Source: an uncultured Oscillospiraceae bacterium (GTDB taxonomy: Bacteria; Bacillota; Clostridia; Oscillospirales; Acutalibacteraceae). From it: 18,440 nt of DNA. Location: assembly GCA_900555805.1 (NCBI GenBank), contig USMJ01000001.1, forward strand, positions 1 through 18,440. Direction: 5' to 3'. The notes under the pieces were generated by a model. It did not search any database. It saw nothing but the letters and a program-made list of their open reading frames with translations, and was not told the DNA's origin. The translations under genes were made by a program, and so were the position numbers. This document shows positions 1-7,020 of this stretch, piece after piece (the first letter of the stretch is position 1; every line of letters begins with the position of its first letter).

Positions 1-25
1 CGTTAAACGAAAAGGAGGAGTGACA

Positions 26-1294
26 ATGGCGTCACCCTTAGCCGACAGCATCAGACCAAAGGATCTCGACGATATAGTCGGTCAGAAACATATATTGGGC
101 GAAAATAAGCCGCTTAGAAACATGATAGAGGACGGCCACATTCCGAATCTGATATTCTACGGCCCGTCTGGGGTCGGGAAAACGACCGTCGCCGCTATCA
201 TCGCCGGAAAGACGAATAAACGGCTCCACAAGCTCAACGCAACACAGGCAACCACGGCTCAGATACGCGATATCGTGTCTGAGCTTCACACTCTTCAGGC
301 GCCGAACGGAATTCTGTTATACTTAGATGAGATCCAGTATTTCACCAAGAAACAGCAGCAGACCCTGCTTGAATACATAGAAAACGGCGATGTGACCCTG
401 ATCGCTTCGACGACCGAAAATCCTTATTTCTATATTCACAACGCCATTCTCTCCCGAAGCACGGTCTTTGAGTTCAAGAGCGTTGAGAAAGACGAGATCG
501 CCAAGGCGGTCGTGAGGGCGTTCGATATTCTCTCCGATAAGTACGCCCAAACCTTCGATATCGGGGAGGGCGTTGTCGACCGCATTTCGGCAGGGTGCGG
601 TGGCGACGTCAGAAAGGCTATCAACACGGTCGAGCTTTGCGCCATGTCGTCAAGAGCCGAAAACGGCGTCAAGAAGATCACGCTCGACACCGTTGAGCTT
701 CTCACGCAGAAAAGCTCGATGAAATATGACAGAGACGGAGATTATCACTACGATACGCTTTCGGCGTTTCAGAAATCCATGAGAGGCTCCGACCCCGACG
801 CCGCTGTTCATTATCTCGCGAGACTTCTTGAAGCGGGCGATCTTCCGGGAGCGGTCAGGCGGCTTATGGTCTGCGCCTGCGAAGATGTCGGGCTTGCTTA
901 TCCGATGATAATTCCGATAGTCAAGGCGGCTGTCGACGCCGCTCTCATGGTCGGAATGCCCGAAGCGAGAATTCCCCTCGCCGACGCCGTTATACTCGTC
1001 TGCAACAGCCCGAAGTCAAACTCGGCTTATCTCGCCTATGACAAGGCGGCGGCGGATATCAGAAACGGACTTGCGGGTCCTGTTCCGAGAAATCTTCAGA
1101 ACAAGCATTTCGACGGAGAGGACAATCAGAACAAGGGACAGTTCTATAAATACCCCCACGACTATGAAAACCACTATGTTAAGCAGCAATACCTGCCAGA
1201 CGTTCTCAAGGGAAGAAAATATTATGAATTCGGCGACAACAAGAACGAGCAGGCATTCAGAGCGTACATGGAAAGAATAAAGGGAGAAAACTGA
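26..1294 (+). CDS. rarA: Replication-associated recombination AAA+ ATPase RarA (MgsA)
   Basis: Cytoplasmic clamp-loader-like AAA+ ATPase that acts at stalled replication forks and single-strand gaps. The N-terminus has the family pattern RPKxLDDIVGQKH. Walker A GPSGVGKTT lies near residues 46-54, Walker B LYLDEIQ near 98-104 and the sensor-1 stretch STTENP near 128-133, followed by LSRS with the likely arginine finger. The C-terminal half carries the tetramerisation region typical of RarA (DGDYHYDTLSAFQKSMRGSD, then LARLLEAGDLP and CEDVGLAYP). Length of 422 residues is normal. An in-frame GTG at 20 exists but sits against the AGGAGG at 13-18. The ATG at 26 has a 7-base spacing and is preferred. 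The gene overlaps tex by one base (TGATG at 1292-1296), so the two are translationally coupled. Its promoter lies outside the window. Identification is firm. Confidence 0.93.
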   Translation: MASPLADSIRPKDLDDIVGQKHILGENKPLRNMIEDGHIPNLIFYGPSGVGKTTVAAIIAGKTNKRLHKLNATQATTAQIRDIVSELHTLQAPNGILLYLDEIQYFTKKQQQTLLEYIENGDVTLIASTTENPYFYIHNAILSRSTVFEFKSVEKDEIAKAVVRAFDILSDKYAQTFDIGEGVVDRISAGCGGDVRKAINTVELCAMSSRAENGVKKITLDTVELLTQKSSMKYDRDGDYHYDTLSAFQKSMRGSDPDAAVHYLARLLEAGDLPGAVRRLMVCACEDVGLAYPMIIPIVKAAVDAALMVGMPEARIPLADAVILVCNSPKSNSAYLAYDKAAADIRNGLAGPVPRNLQNKHFDGEDNQNKGQFYKYPHDYENHYVKQQYLPDVLKGRKYYEFGDNKNEQAFRAYMERIKGEN

Positions 1295-3453
1295 TGGATA
1301 TTGTTTCACAGCTGACGAACGAATTTCACCTACAGCGTTGGCAGATTGAAAACACGGTGTCGCTCATCGACGAGGGCAACACAATACCGTTTATCGCAAG
1401 ATACAGAAAAGAAGCTCACGGCACTCTCGACGATCAGCTTTTAAGAGAGATAAACGACAGGCTCGATTATCTCAGAGGGCTTGAAAAGAGAAAGGACGAG
1501 GTCATAGCCTCGATAGAAAAGCTCGGGCTTATGAGCGACGAAATATCTCAGGCGCTTTCAAAGGCGGTCACTCTCGCCGAGGTCGAGGATATATACAGAC
1601 CGTATAAGCCGAAGCGAAAGACGAGGGCTTCCGTCGCGAGGTCGAGAGGGCTTGAACCGCTCGCCGAGAGAATATTCGCTCAGGAGACCGACTGCCCGTA
1701 TCCGATAGATATGGCGGAGGAATTTATAAGCGAAGAAAACGAAGTTCCGACAGCGCAGGACGCCTTACAGGGGGCTATGGATATCATAGCCGAAGATCTT
1801 TCCGACGACGCGAATATCCGCCGCAGGCTTCGCAACCTTTTCACCGTCGGCGGAGTTGTCACCGTCAAGGCGGCGAACCCCGAAGAAAAGAGCGTCTACG
1901 AAAACTACTATGATTTCACGGATCAGGTCAGCCGCATAGCCGACTACAAGGTTCTCGCCATAGACCGAGGCGAAAGAGAGGGCTTTCTCAAGGTCAGCGT
2001 CACGCTCGACCCCGTCAAGGCGATGAACGTCATGCTTTCCGTGGCGGTGAAGAACAACAGCTCGCCATGCGTTGAGACTATACTCGCGGTTTGTTCGGAC
2101 AGCTATGACAGACTGATATATCCGTCTATTGAACGCGAGGTACGCACGAACCTCACTGCTAAGGCCGCCAAAGCGGGCATCAGGAGCTTTTCCGATAACC
2201 TCAGGCCCTTGCTTATGCAGCCTCCCGTAAAGGGTAAGGTCGCTATGGGTCTTGACCCCGGATACAGAACCGGCTGCAAGGTCGCCGTCGTCGACGAAAC
2301 GGGCAGAGTTCTCGACACGGGAGTTATATATATCACTCATTCCCAAGCGCAAAAGGAACAGGCGAAGCTCATCTTAAGCCGCTTTATCGAAAAATACGGC
2401 GTACAAATAATAGCTATCGGCAACGGAACAGCCTCCAAGGAGACAGAGATCTTCACGGCAGAACTCATTAAGAGCGTACCCCAAAAGGTGTCTTATATGG
2501 TCGTCAGCGAGTCGGGCGCGTCGGTTTATTCGGCGTCGAAGCTCGCCGCGGAGGAGTTTCCGCAGTTTGATGTCTCCCTGCGTTCCGCCGTCTCGATAGC
2601 CAGGCGCCTGCAGGATCCCTTGGCGGAGCTTGTCAAGATCGACCCGAAGTCAATAGGCGTCGGGCAGTATCAGCACGATATGCCGAAAAAGGAGCTTGAC
2701 GCCGCACTGAACGGCGTTGTCGAGGACTGCGTAAACAGCGTGGGCGTTGATCTCAACACCGCTTCGCCGTCGCTTTTACAGAGGGTCGCAGGAATAAACT
2801 CGACCGTAGCGCAGAACATAGCGAAATTCAGAGAAGAAAACGGCGCGTTCTCGTCAAGGGCGCAGATAAAGAAGGTCCCGAAGCTCGGCGCAAAGGCGTT
2901 CGAGCAATGCGCAGGTTTCCTTAGAATAGGCGAAAGCAAAAACGTTCTCGACAACACGGGCGTACACCCCGAAAGCTACGCCGCCGCAAAGCAGCTGCTT
3001 TCCGAATGCGGCTTCACGCTCGACGACGTGAAGAACGGAAAAATATCCGACCTTTCCGAAAGAGCGGACAAGATCGGACTTGATAAGCTTTCCGAAAAGC
3101 TCTCGGTCGGCATACCGACGCTTGAGGATATCATCAAGGAGCTTATGAAGCCCGGCAGGGACCCGAGAGACGAGCTTCCGCCGCCGATGCTCAGGCAGGA
3201 TGTCATGACCATGGAGGATCTCAAACCCGGAATGGAGATGAAGGGAACTGTCAGAAACGTCATCGACTTCGGCGCATTCGTCGACATCGGCGTTCATCAG
3301 GACGGACTTGTTCATATATCCGAGATGAGCTATAAGAGAGTGGCTCACCCGAGCGACATTCTGACGGTCAACGACGTCATAACAGTCTGGGTCAAAAGCG
3401 TCGACGCCGCCAGAGGAAGAATCTCACTGACGATGAAGAAGCCTGTTGAATGA
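1294..3453 (+). CDS. tex: Tex family S1 RNA-binding protein (transcription accessory protein)
   Basis: Cytoplasmic nucleic-acid-binding protein of the Tex/YhgF family, related to eukaryotic Spt6 and implicated in transcription. The 719 residues match the family length. Domain order is an N-terminal helical Tex region with the signature IPFIARYRKEAHGTLDD (about 30-46), a YqgF/RNase-H-like domain opening with MGLDPGYRTGCK near 317, helix-hairpin-helix segments about 455-545 (GVGQYQHDM, VGVDLNTAS, FREENGAFSSRAQIKKVPKLG), and a C-terminal S1 domain about 643-716 (GTVRNVIDFGAFVDIG, DGLVHISEMS). AGGGAG at 1281-1286 is the Shine-Dalgarno site. The start codon overlaps the rarA stop, and transcription ends at the hairpin at 3467-3495. 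Nothing appears truncated. Confidence 0.95.
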   Translation: MDIVSQLTNEFHLQRWQIENTVSLIDEGNTIPFIARYRKEAHGTLDDQLLREINDRLDYLRGLEKRKDEVIASIEKLGLMSDEISQALSKAVTLAEVEDIYRPYKPKRKTRASVARSRGLEPLAERIFAQETDCPYPIDMAEEFISEENEVPTAQDALQGAMDIIAEDLSDDANIRRRLRNLFTVGGVVTVKAANPEEKSVYENYYDFTDQVSRIADYKVLAIDRGEREGFLKVSVTLDPVKAMNVMLSVAVKNNSSPCVETILAVCSDSYDRLIYPSIEREVRTNLTAKAAKAGIRSFSDNLRPLLMQPPVKGKVAMGLDPGYRTGCKVAVVDETGRVLDTGVIYITHSQAQKEQAKLILSRFIEKYGVQIIAIGNGTASKETEIFTAELIKSVPQKVSYMVVSESGASVYSASKLAAEEFPQFDVSLRSAVSIARRLQDPLAELVKIDPKSIGVGQYQHDMPKKELDAALNGVVEDCVNSVGVDLNTASPSLLQRVAGINSTVAQNIAKFREENGAFSSRAQIKKVPKLGAKAFEQCAGFLRIGESKNVLDNTGVHPESYAAAKQLLSECGFTLDDVKNGKISDLSERADKIGLDKLSEKLSVGIPTLEDIIKELMKPGRDPRDELPPPMLRQDVMTMEDLKPGMEMKGTVRNVIDFGAFVDIGVHQDGLVHISEMSYKRVAHPSDILTVNDVITVWVKSVDAARGRISLTMKKPVE

Positions 3454-3466
3454 TATGAATTGTGTT

Positions 3467-3495
3467 CGGCGCGCACTTCGGTGTGCGCCGCTTTT
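3467..3495 (+). terminator. Rho-independent terminator of the rarA-tex operon
   Basis: Fourteen bases after the tex stop. A 10-bp stem CGGCGCGCAC / GTGTGCGCCG (3467-3476 with 3481-3490, one G-T pair) is capped by a TTCG tetraloop and followed by CTTTT. The layout is that of an intrinsic terminator. The T tract is short. Confidence 0.85.
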
Positions 3496-3516
3496 GGCAT
3501 TTGTGGAGGCGGAGCC

Positions 3517-3592
3517 GCGGCGCGCGTTGTGCGCCGCAGGAACCGCGAGCGTACCCCGACGCCGTCGGCGTCGGGGTGCCCGAGCGGTTCCT
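3517..3592. repeat. Two abutting GC-rich hairpins
   Basis: Hairpin A pairs 3517-3525 with 3529-3537 (9 bp, one G-T). Hairpin B begins at the very next base: AGGAACCGC (3538-3546) pairs with GCGGTTCCT (3584-3592), and inside it CCCCGACGCCG (3554-3564) pairs with CGGCGTCGGGG (3566-3576) around a single central base, with 7-base internal loops between the two stems. It is too long and GC-rich to be a second terminator, and no T tract follows. Confidence 0.75.
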
Positions 3593-3638
3593 CCGTTGCG
3601 CAAACTAAGCATCTTAGCTTGGCTTGGAGGCTGATCGA

Positions 3639-3670
3639 GGCGAGGGCTGCGCATTTGTGCAGCCCTCGCC
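3639..3670. repeat. 12-bp perfect inverted repeat
   Basis: GGCGAGGGCTGC (3639-3650) pairs perfectly with GCAGCCCTCGCC (3659-3670) around the 8-base loop GCATTTGT. No T tract follows on either strand, so it is not a simple terminator. The bases just after it, GGGGTTCGATTC, resemble a tRNA T-loop, but no tRNA can be folded around them. Confidence 0.8.
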
Positions 3671-3716
3671 GGGGTTCGATTCGCAGGAATTGCACACGGA
3701 GCAGGGGGTCGGCGAA

Positions 3717-3808
3717 GTCGGCGGCGCGGTAGCGCAGCGAGTGCCGCCGACGGCATTTGGGCGTGTACCCTCGGCGGCGACAGCCGTTGAGGGTGCCGAA
3801 CAAATGCC
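3717..3808. repeat. Second pair of abutting hairpins
   Basis: GTCGGCGGC (3717-3725) pairs with GCCGCCGAC (3743-3751). The next base opens a second hairpin, GGCATTTG (3752-3759) with CAAATGCC (3801-3808), which contains an inner stem 3765-3772 / 3789-3796 (8 bp, one G-T). The zero-base gap between neighbouring hairpins repeats the design seen at 3537/3538. Confidence 0.72.
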
Positions 3809-3855
3809 CCACTGCACAAATTCATGGTTCGCAGAAACCCACAGGCTGACCGTCG

Positions 3856-3890
3856 GCGATATAATCGGGTTCGATGCCCGATGATATCGC
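3856..3890. repeat. 13-bp hairpin with a T-arm-like tip
   Basis: GCGATAT (3856-3862) pairs with ATATCGC (3884-3890). One A-G mismatch follows, then ATCGGG (3864-3869) pairs with CCCGAT (3877-3882). The 7-base loop TTCGATG, closed by G-C, fits the tRNA T-arm pattern G-TTCRANN-C. No acceptor, D or anticodon arms accompany it. Confidence 0.72.
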
Positions 3891-3915
3891 AAAGAACTCG
3901 GGTGGATATGTTGAC

Positions 3916-3988
3916 TTGCGGCTGTTATAAAAGTTCGTAAAATGATCGCAGAACTTCGCGACCCACAGGCGATTGTGAGCAGCCGCAA
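3916..3988. repeat. Three-arm inverted-repeat structure
   Basis: An outer 9-bp stem TTGCGGCTG (3916-3924) / CAGCCGCAA (3980-3988) encloses an inner stem AAGTTC (3931-3936) / GAACTT (3951-3956) and a short CACA / TGTG stem. The outer stem is clear. The inner arms are weak and could be chance. Confidence 0.6.
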
Positions 3989-4102
3989 ATTGAACTTTCG
4001 TCAGCACTCAAGCATCACTGCGCGTGTGACTATGCCGTCATGAAATATATTACCGCTAATAACGTTTGTTACCCGAAATTTTCCGCCTCCGCCGCAAGCT
4101 CT

Positions 4103-5203
4103 TCACCCGATCCTGTTCCCGTTTTCCTTATCGAACAGATGAACCTTGCTTTCGTCCACCGCGAACCTGATTTCGCCGTTCGGTTTCGCCTGCGTCTCGG
4201 GGCTGACGCGAGCGGTCAGTCTGTTTCCCAGACAGTTTATATATAGATAAGCTTCGCTGCCCATAAGCTCCTTTACCTCGACCGTTCCCGAGAGTACGGA
4301 GCCGCTGTGCTGCGAGATAAAATATTCGCTGTCGTCTATGTCCTCGGGGCGTATGCCGACAGTGACTTTTTTTCCGATATATTCCGAGCCGAGGGCGAAG
4401 CTTCCCGAAAACGGGATATGCTCGTTTCCTATCATGAGTGTGAGCTTTCCGTTTTCTTCCATGATACAGCCGTCGATGAAATTCATCTGCGGCGAGCCGA
4501 TGAAGCCTGCGACAAAGGTGTTGATCGGCTTGTTGTAGAGATTCTGCGGAGTGTCGACCTGCTGAACAACGCCGTCTTTCATAACAACTATCCTGTCGCC
4601 CATGGTCATGGCTTCCGTCTGATCGTGGGTGACATAGACAAAGGTCGTTCCGAGCTTTTGGTGAAGTCTCGTTATCTCCGTCCTCATAGCCGTTCTTAGC
4701 TTTGCGTCAAGGTTTGACAGCGGCTCGTCGAGAAGAAAGACGTCGGGATTTCTGACCATCGCCCTGCCGAGCGCCACCCTCTGTCTCTGACCGCCCGAGA
4801 GCGCTTTCGGCCGTCTTTCCAAAAGATGCTCTATCCCCAAGACTTGCGCCGCCTCAGTGACGCGGCGGTGGATCTCGTCTTTCGGCACTTTGTGAAGCTC
4901 CAAGCCGAACGACATGTTTTTATAGACCGACTTGTTCGGATAAAGCGCATAGCTTTGGAAGACCATCGCTATGTTTCTGTCCTTCGGGGCGACCGAGTTG
5001 ACCTTTCTGTCGCCGATGTAAAGCTCGCCTTTGCTGATTTCTTCGAGCCCCGCTATCATTCGAAGCGTCGTGCTCTTGCCGCAGCCCGACGGTCCGACGA
5101 GCACTATAAACTCCTTGTCGGCGATATCGAGGCTGAGGTCGCTGACAGCGGTGAACCCGTCCTCATAGATTTTGAATATGTTTTTTAATGTGACCGAAGC
5201 CAT
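4103..5203 (-). CDS. Carbohydrate ABC transporter ATP-binding protein (MsmK/UgpC/MalK type)
   Basis: Cytoplasmic ATPase that energises a CUT1 sugar importer. From the N-terminus: Walker A GPSGCGKST (37-45), Q-loop VFQSYALYP (81-89), ABC signature LSGGQRQRVALGRA (135-148), Walker B VFLLDEPLSNLD (155-166) and the switch histidine in VTHDQTEA (about 191-198). From about residue 235 comes the MalK-type regulatory/TOBE region (VAGFIGSPQMNF, VTVGIRPEDI, then GTVEVKELMGSEAYLY). The 366 residues are normal for MsmK/UgpC. The start has GGGAGG 6 bases upstream. It is last in the operon, separated from the permease gene by a folded 117-base spacer, which could set a different expression level. ATPases of this type are often shared between several importers, so the neighbouring permeases may not be its only partners. 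Confidence 0.93.
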   Translation of the reverse strand: MASVTLKNIFKIYEDGFTAVSDLSLDIADKEFIVLVGPSGCGKSTTLRMIAGLEEISKGELYIGDRKVNSVAPKDRNIAMVFQSYALYPNKSVYKNMSFGLELHKVPKDEIHRRVTEAAQVLGIEHLLERRPKALSGGQRQRVALGRAMVRNPDVFLLDEPLSNLDAKLRTAMRTEITRLHQKLGTTFVYVTHDQTEAMTMGDRIVVMKDGVVQQVDTPQNLYNKPINTFVAGFIGSPQMNFIDGCIMEENGKLTLMIGNEHIPFSGSFALGSEYIGKKVTVGIRPEDIDDSEYFISQHSGSVLSGTVEVKELMGSEAYLYINCLGNRLTARVSPETQAKPNGEIRFAVDESKVHLFDKENGNRIG

Positions 5204-5234
5204 AATAAGCCTCCCTTGGCTGTTGATTTTTTAG

Positions 5235-5296
5235 GTACGGGCGAATGCCCTGCGCGCGGCGGCTGACTGCCCGAAAGCAGGCGCCGCGGCGCGTAC
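5235..5296. repeat. GC-rich folded spacer between permease and ATPase genes
   Basis: In the 117-base gap inside the operon, GTAC at 5235-5238 and 5293-5296 can pair and enclose two arms: GGGC-GAAT-GCCC (5239-5250), and a longer arm pairing GCGCGCGGCG (5252-5261) with 5282-5292 with one bulged G, tipped by CTGC / GCAG (5267-5270 / 5277-5280). Bases 5281-5292 are also a perfect 12-base palindrome. No T tract follows on the minus strand, so an mRNA-processing or stability element fits better than a terminator. The 4-bp closing stem is weak. Confidence 0.55.
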
Positions 5297-5320
5297 AAAT
5301 AAAAAGGAGACGGTCGGTTA

Positions 5321-6151
5321 TCAGCCTTTGACGGCTCCGGCGACAACACCCTTTATTATATATTTCTGACTTGTCAGATAGAAAACGACGATCGGAATTA
5401 TCGCCAGAACGAGCATAGCCATCATCGCGCCCATATCGACGGAGCCGTAGCCGCCCTTGAGATACTGAATAGCGATGGGTATGGTCTTATATTCCGAGCC
5501 GATGACGAGATAGGGGAGAAGATAGTCGTTCCAGATCCACATTGTGTTGAGTATGGCGACCGTGATAGCCGTCGGCTTGAGAATCGGCAGGACGACGAGA
5601 AAGAATGTCCGAATACTGCCGCAGCCGTCTATCATTGCCGCCTCCTCAATTTCAAGAGGTATGCTCTTTATAAAGCCGCAGAACATAAAGACCGAAAGTC
5701 CTGCGCCGAAACCGAGATAGATAACGATTATCCCGAGCGGATTGTCAAGCCGCAATGTGTTGGCAAGCTTCGACATAGAGAACATGACCATCTGAAACGG
5801 AACTATCATCGAGAACACGAAAGCGTAATACATCGCCGAGGTTATCCTGCTCTTAACCCGGGTTATATACCAAGCCGTCATGGCGGAGAACAGGACTATC
5901 ACGAGCACCGAGCCGAGCGTAATAAACAGCGACCAGCCGAACGCCGAGAAGAATCCCGTCTTTTCAAGCCCCGAGGTATAGTTTTCGATTCCGGCGAAGC
6001 TTTCACCCATCGGGAACGAGAACGGCTCGGACGAAATATAGAGCTTATTCTTAAACGAGTTCATCAGAACGATGAAAACGGGGAAAAGAAAAGCCGCGGC
6101 GACTATAACGAGAATGATATAGAGCAGGGTTTTGCGAACACTTTTCGCCAT
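5321..6151 (-). CDS. Carbohydrate ABC transporter permease, MalG type
   Basis: Inner-membrane subunit of the CUT1 importer. About six hydrophobic segments are visible, beginning with LLYIILVIVAAAFLFPVFIV near residues 9-28. The cytoplasmic EAA loop that docks on the ATPase reads IEEAAMIDGCGSIRTFFLVV followed by LPILKP, around residues 172-197, with the conserved G and LP in place. The C-terminus YIIKGVVAGAVKG is typical of MalG-like permeases. Length 276 is normal. Its start codon overlaps the preceding permease stop by one base (TGATG), with AGGGAGG about 10 bases upstream, so translation is coupled and a 1:1 ratio is expected. Confidence 0.93.
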   Translation of the reverse strand: MAKSVRKTLLYIILVIVAAAFLFPVFIVLMNSFKNKLYISSEPFSFPMGESFAGIENYTSGLEKTGFFSAFGWSLFITLGSVLVIVLFSAMTAWYITRVKSRITSAMYYAFVFSMIVPFQMVMFSMSKLANTLRLDNPLGIIVIYLGFGAGLSVFMFCGFIKSIPLEIEEAAMIDGCGSIRTFFLVVLPILKPTAITVAILNTMWIWNDYLLPYLVIGSEYKTIPIAIQYLKGGYGSVDMGAMMAMLVLAIIPIVVFYLTSQKYIIKGVVAGAVKG

Positions 6152-6993
6152 CAGCTTTCGACCTCCCTTTTTCTTGTTATAGCCAGCTGTAACAGCGCTA
6201 TCACCGCCACGATTATCGAGAACACGACGGCTTTAGCCTGACCGACGCCCTGCCAGCCTGCGCGGCCGTAGAAGGTCTTGAATATATCGAGGGCGAGCAT
6301 GGCGGTCTGTCTCGACGGCGCACCGTCGGTCAAAGCCAAGTTCGCGTCGAACATTTTAAACGAGTTCGTCAAGGTCAGAAACAGACATATCGTCACCGAC
6401 GGCATGACCATCGGGACAGTCACATTCTTGAGTGTCTGCCACGCGCCGGCTCCGTCGACCTTGGCGGCGTCTATCAGGTCGGTCGGGATATTCTGTATTC
6501 CGGCGATATAAATTATCATCATATATCCGATAAGCTGCCAGTTTATCAGGAACACAAGCCCCCAGAAGCCGTATTTCGCGTCGTAGGTTATCGTGACGCC
6601 CATGAAGCTCAGAACGCCGTTTATGATAAGCTGCCAGATATATCCCAAAACGATCCCGCCTATAAGGTTCGGCATGAAGAAGACCGTTCTGAAGATATTT
6701 GTTCCCTTGAGTCCGCGCGTGAGGATCAGCGAGAGAAGAAACGCTATAACGTTTATCGTTATCACCGACACGACGGTGAATTTGACCGTGAACCAGAGAG
6801 CGTTTTTGAAATCCGCCGTCGAGAAAGCCTTTATATAGTTCTTCACGCCGACCCAATGAGCGTCAACAATGGTGGTGAATTCTGTGAACGACAGATATAT
6901 GCCGATGATAAACGGAATGACAAACGCTATCAGAAACGCCGCTAAGGTCGGGAGCGCAAAGACGGGAAAATATTTTTTTAAGTTTTTCTGCAT
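6151..6993 (-). CDS. Carbohydrate ABC transporter permease, MalF type
   Basis: Partner permease of the MalG-type subunit. The N-terminus is basic (MQKNLKKYFPVF) and followed by a transmembrane segment at about residues 12-35. SFTEFTT, then WVGVKNYIKAF, is the usual first periplasm-side region of these proteins. The EAA loop is present in a MalF-like form, IPTDLIDAAKVDGAGAWQTL then NVTVPMVMP, around 168-196. The C-terminus ends in a basic tail (ITRKREVES). Length 280 is the short form common in Firmicutes and lacks the large periplasmic loop of E. coli MalF. The start is preceded by GGTGG. The gene follows the binding-protein stop by 27 bases. Confidence 0.92.
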   Translation of the reverse strand: MQKNLKKYFPVFALPTLAAFLIAFVIPFIIGIYLSFTEFTTIVDAHWVGVKNYIKAFSTADFKNALWFTVKFTVVSVITINVIAFLLSLILTRGLKGTNIFRTVFFMPNLIGGIVLGYIWQLIINGVLSFMGVTITYDAKYGFWGLVFLINWQLIGYMMIIYIAGIQNIPTDLIDAAKVDGAGAWQTLKNVTVPMVMPSVTICLFLTLTNSFKMFDANLALTDGAPSRQTAMLALDIFKTFYGRAGWQGVGQAKAVVFSIIVAVIALLQLAITRKREVES

Positions 6994-7020
6994 ATTACCA
7001 CCGCTCGGTTGCTTAAAGTT

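Larger units (their letters stand above)
3496..4102. other. Gene-free convergent region filled with inverted repeats
   Basis: About 600 bases between the tex terminator and the stop of the minus-strand ATPase gene. The short open frames here (for example 3822-4007 and 3614-3988 on the minus strand, 3624-3884 on the plus strand) overlap one another on both strands, are rich in Arg, Pro, Ala and Ser, lack convincing ribosome sites and match no family I know. I read the region as non-coding. It contains at least six sizeable hairpins, listed separately, several directly abutting. The motif GCATTTGTG recurs (3498, 3652), as does ACCCACAGGC (3837, 3961). I see no canonical terminator for the minus-strand operon in 4040-4102. 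A dispersed intergenic repeat or a structured RNA are the alternatives, and I cannot separate them without genome-wide comparison. Confidence 0.6.

Noticed and set aside
20..25. GTG start for rarA six bases upstream of the ATG
   Set aside because: It would leave almost no spacing from the AGGAGG ribosome site, whereas the ATG at 26 is at the normal distance.
1765..2352. 195-codon minus-strand frame inside tex
   Set aside because: It is antisense to conserved Tex sequence, has no family resemblance, and is an expected shadow in GC-rich third positions.
3639..3690. tRNA-like GGGGTTCGATTC after a strong stem
   Set aside because: It lacks a paired T stem, acceptor stem, anticodon arm and D arm. 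Only the generic T-loop bases match.
3345..3825. Arg/Pro/Ala-rich minus-strand frames over the tex 3' end and the adjacent spacer
   Set aside because: Two overlapping frames run through the terminator and the abutting hairpins. Composition and position indicate translated inverted repeats rather than protein.
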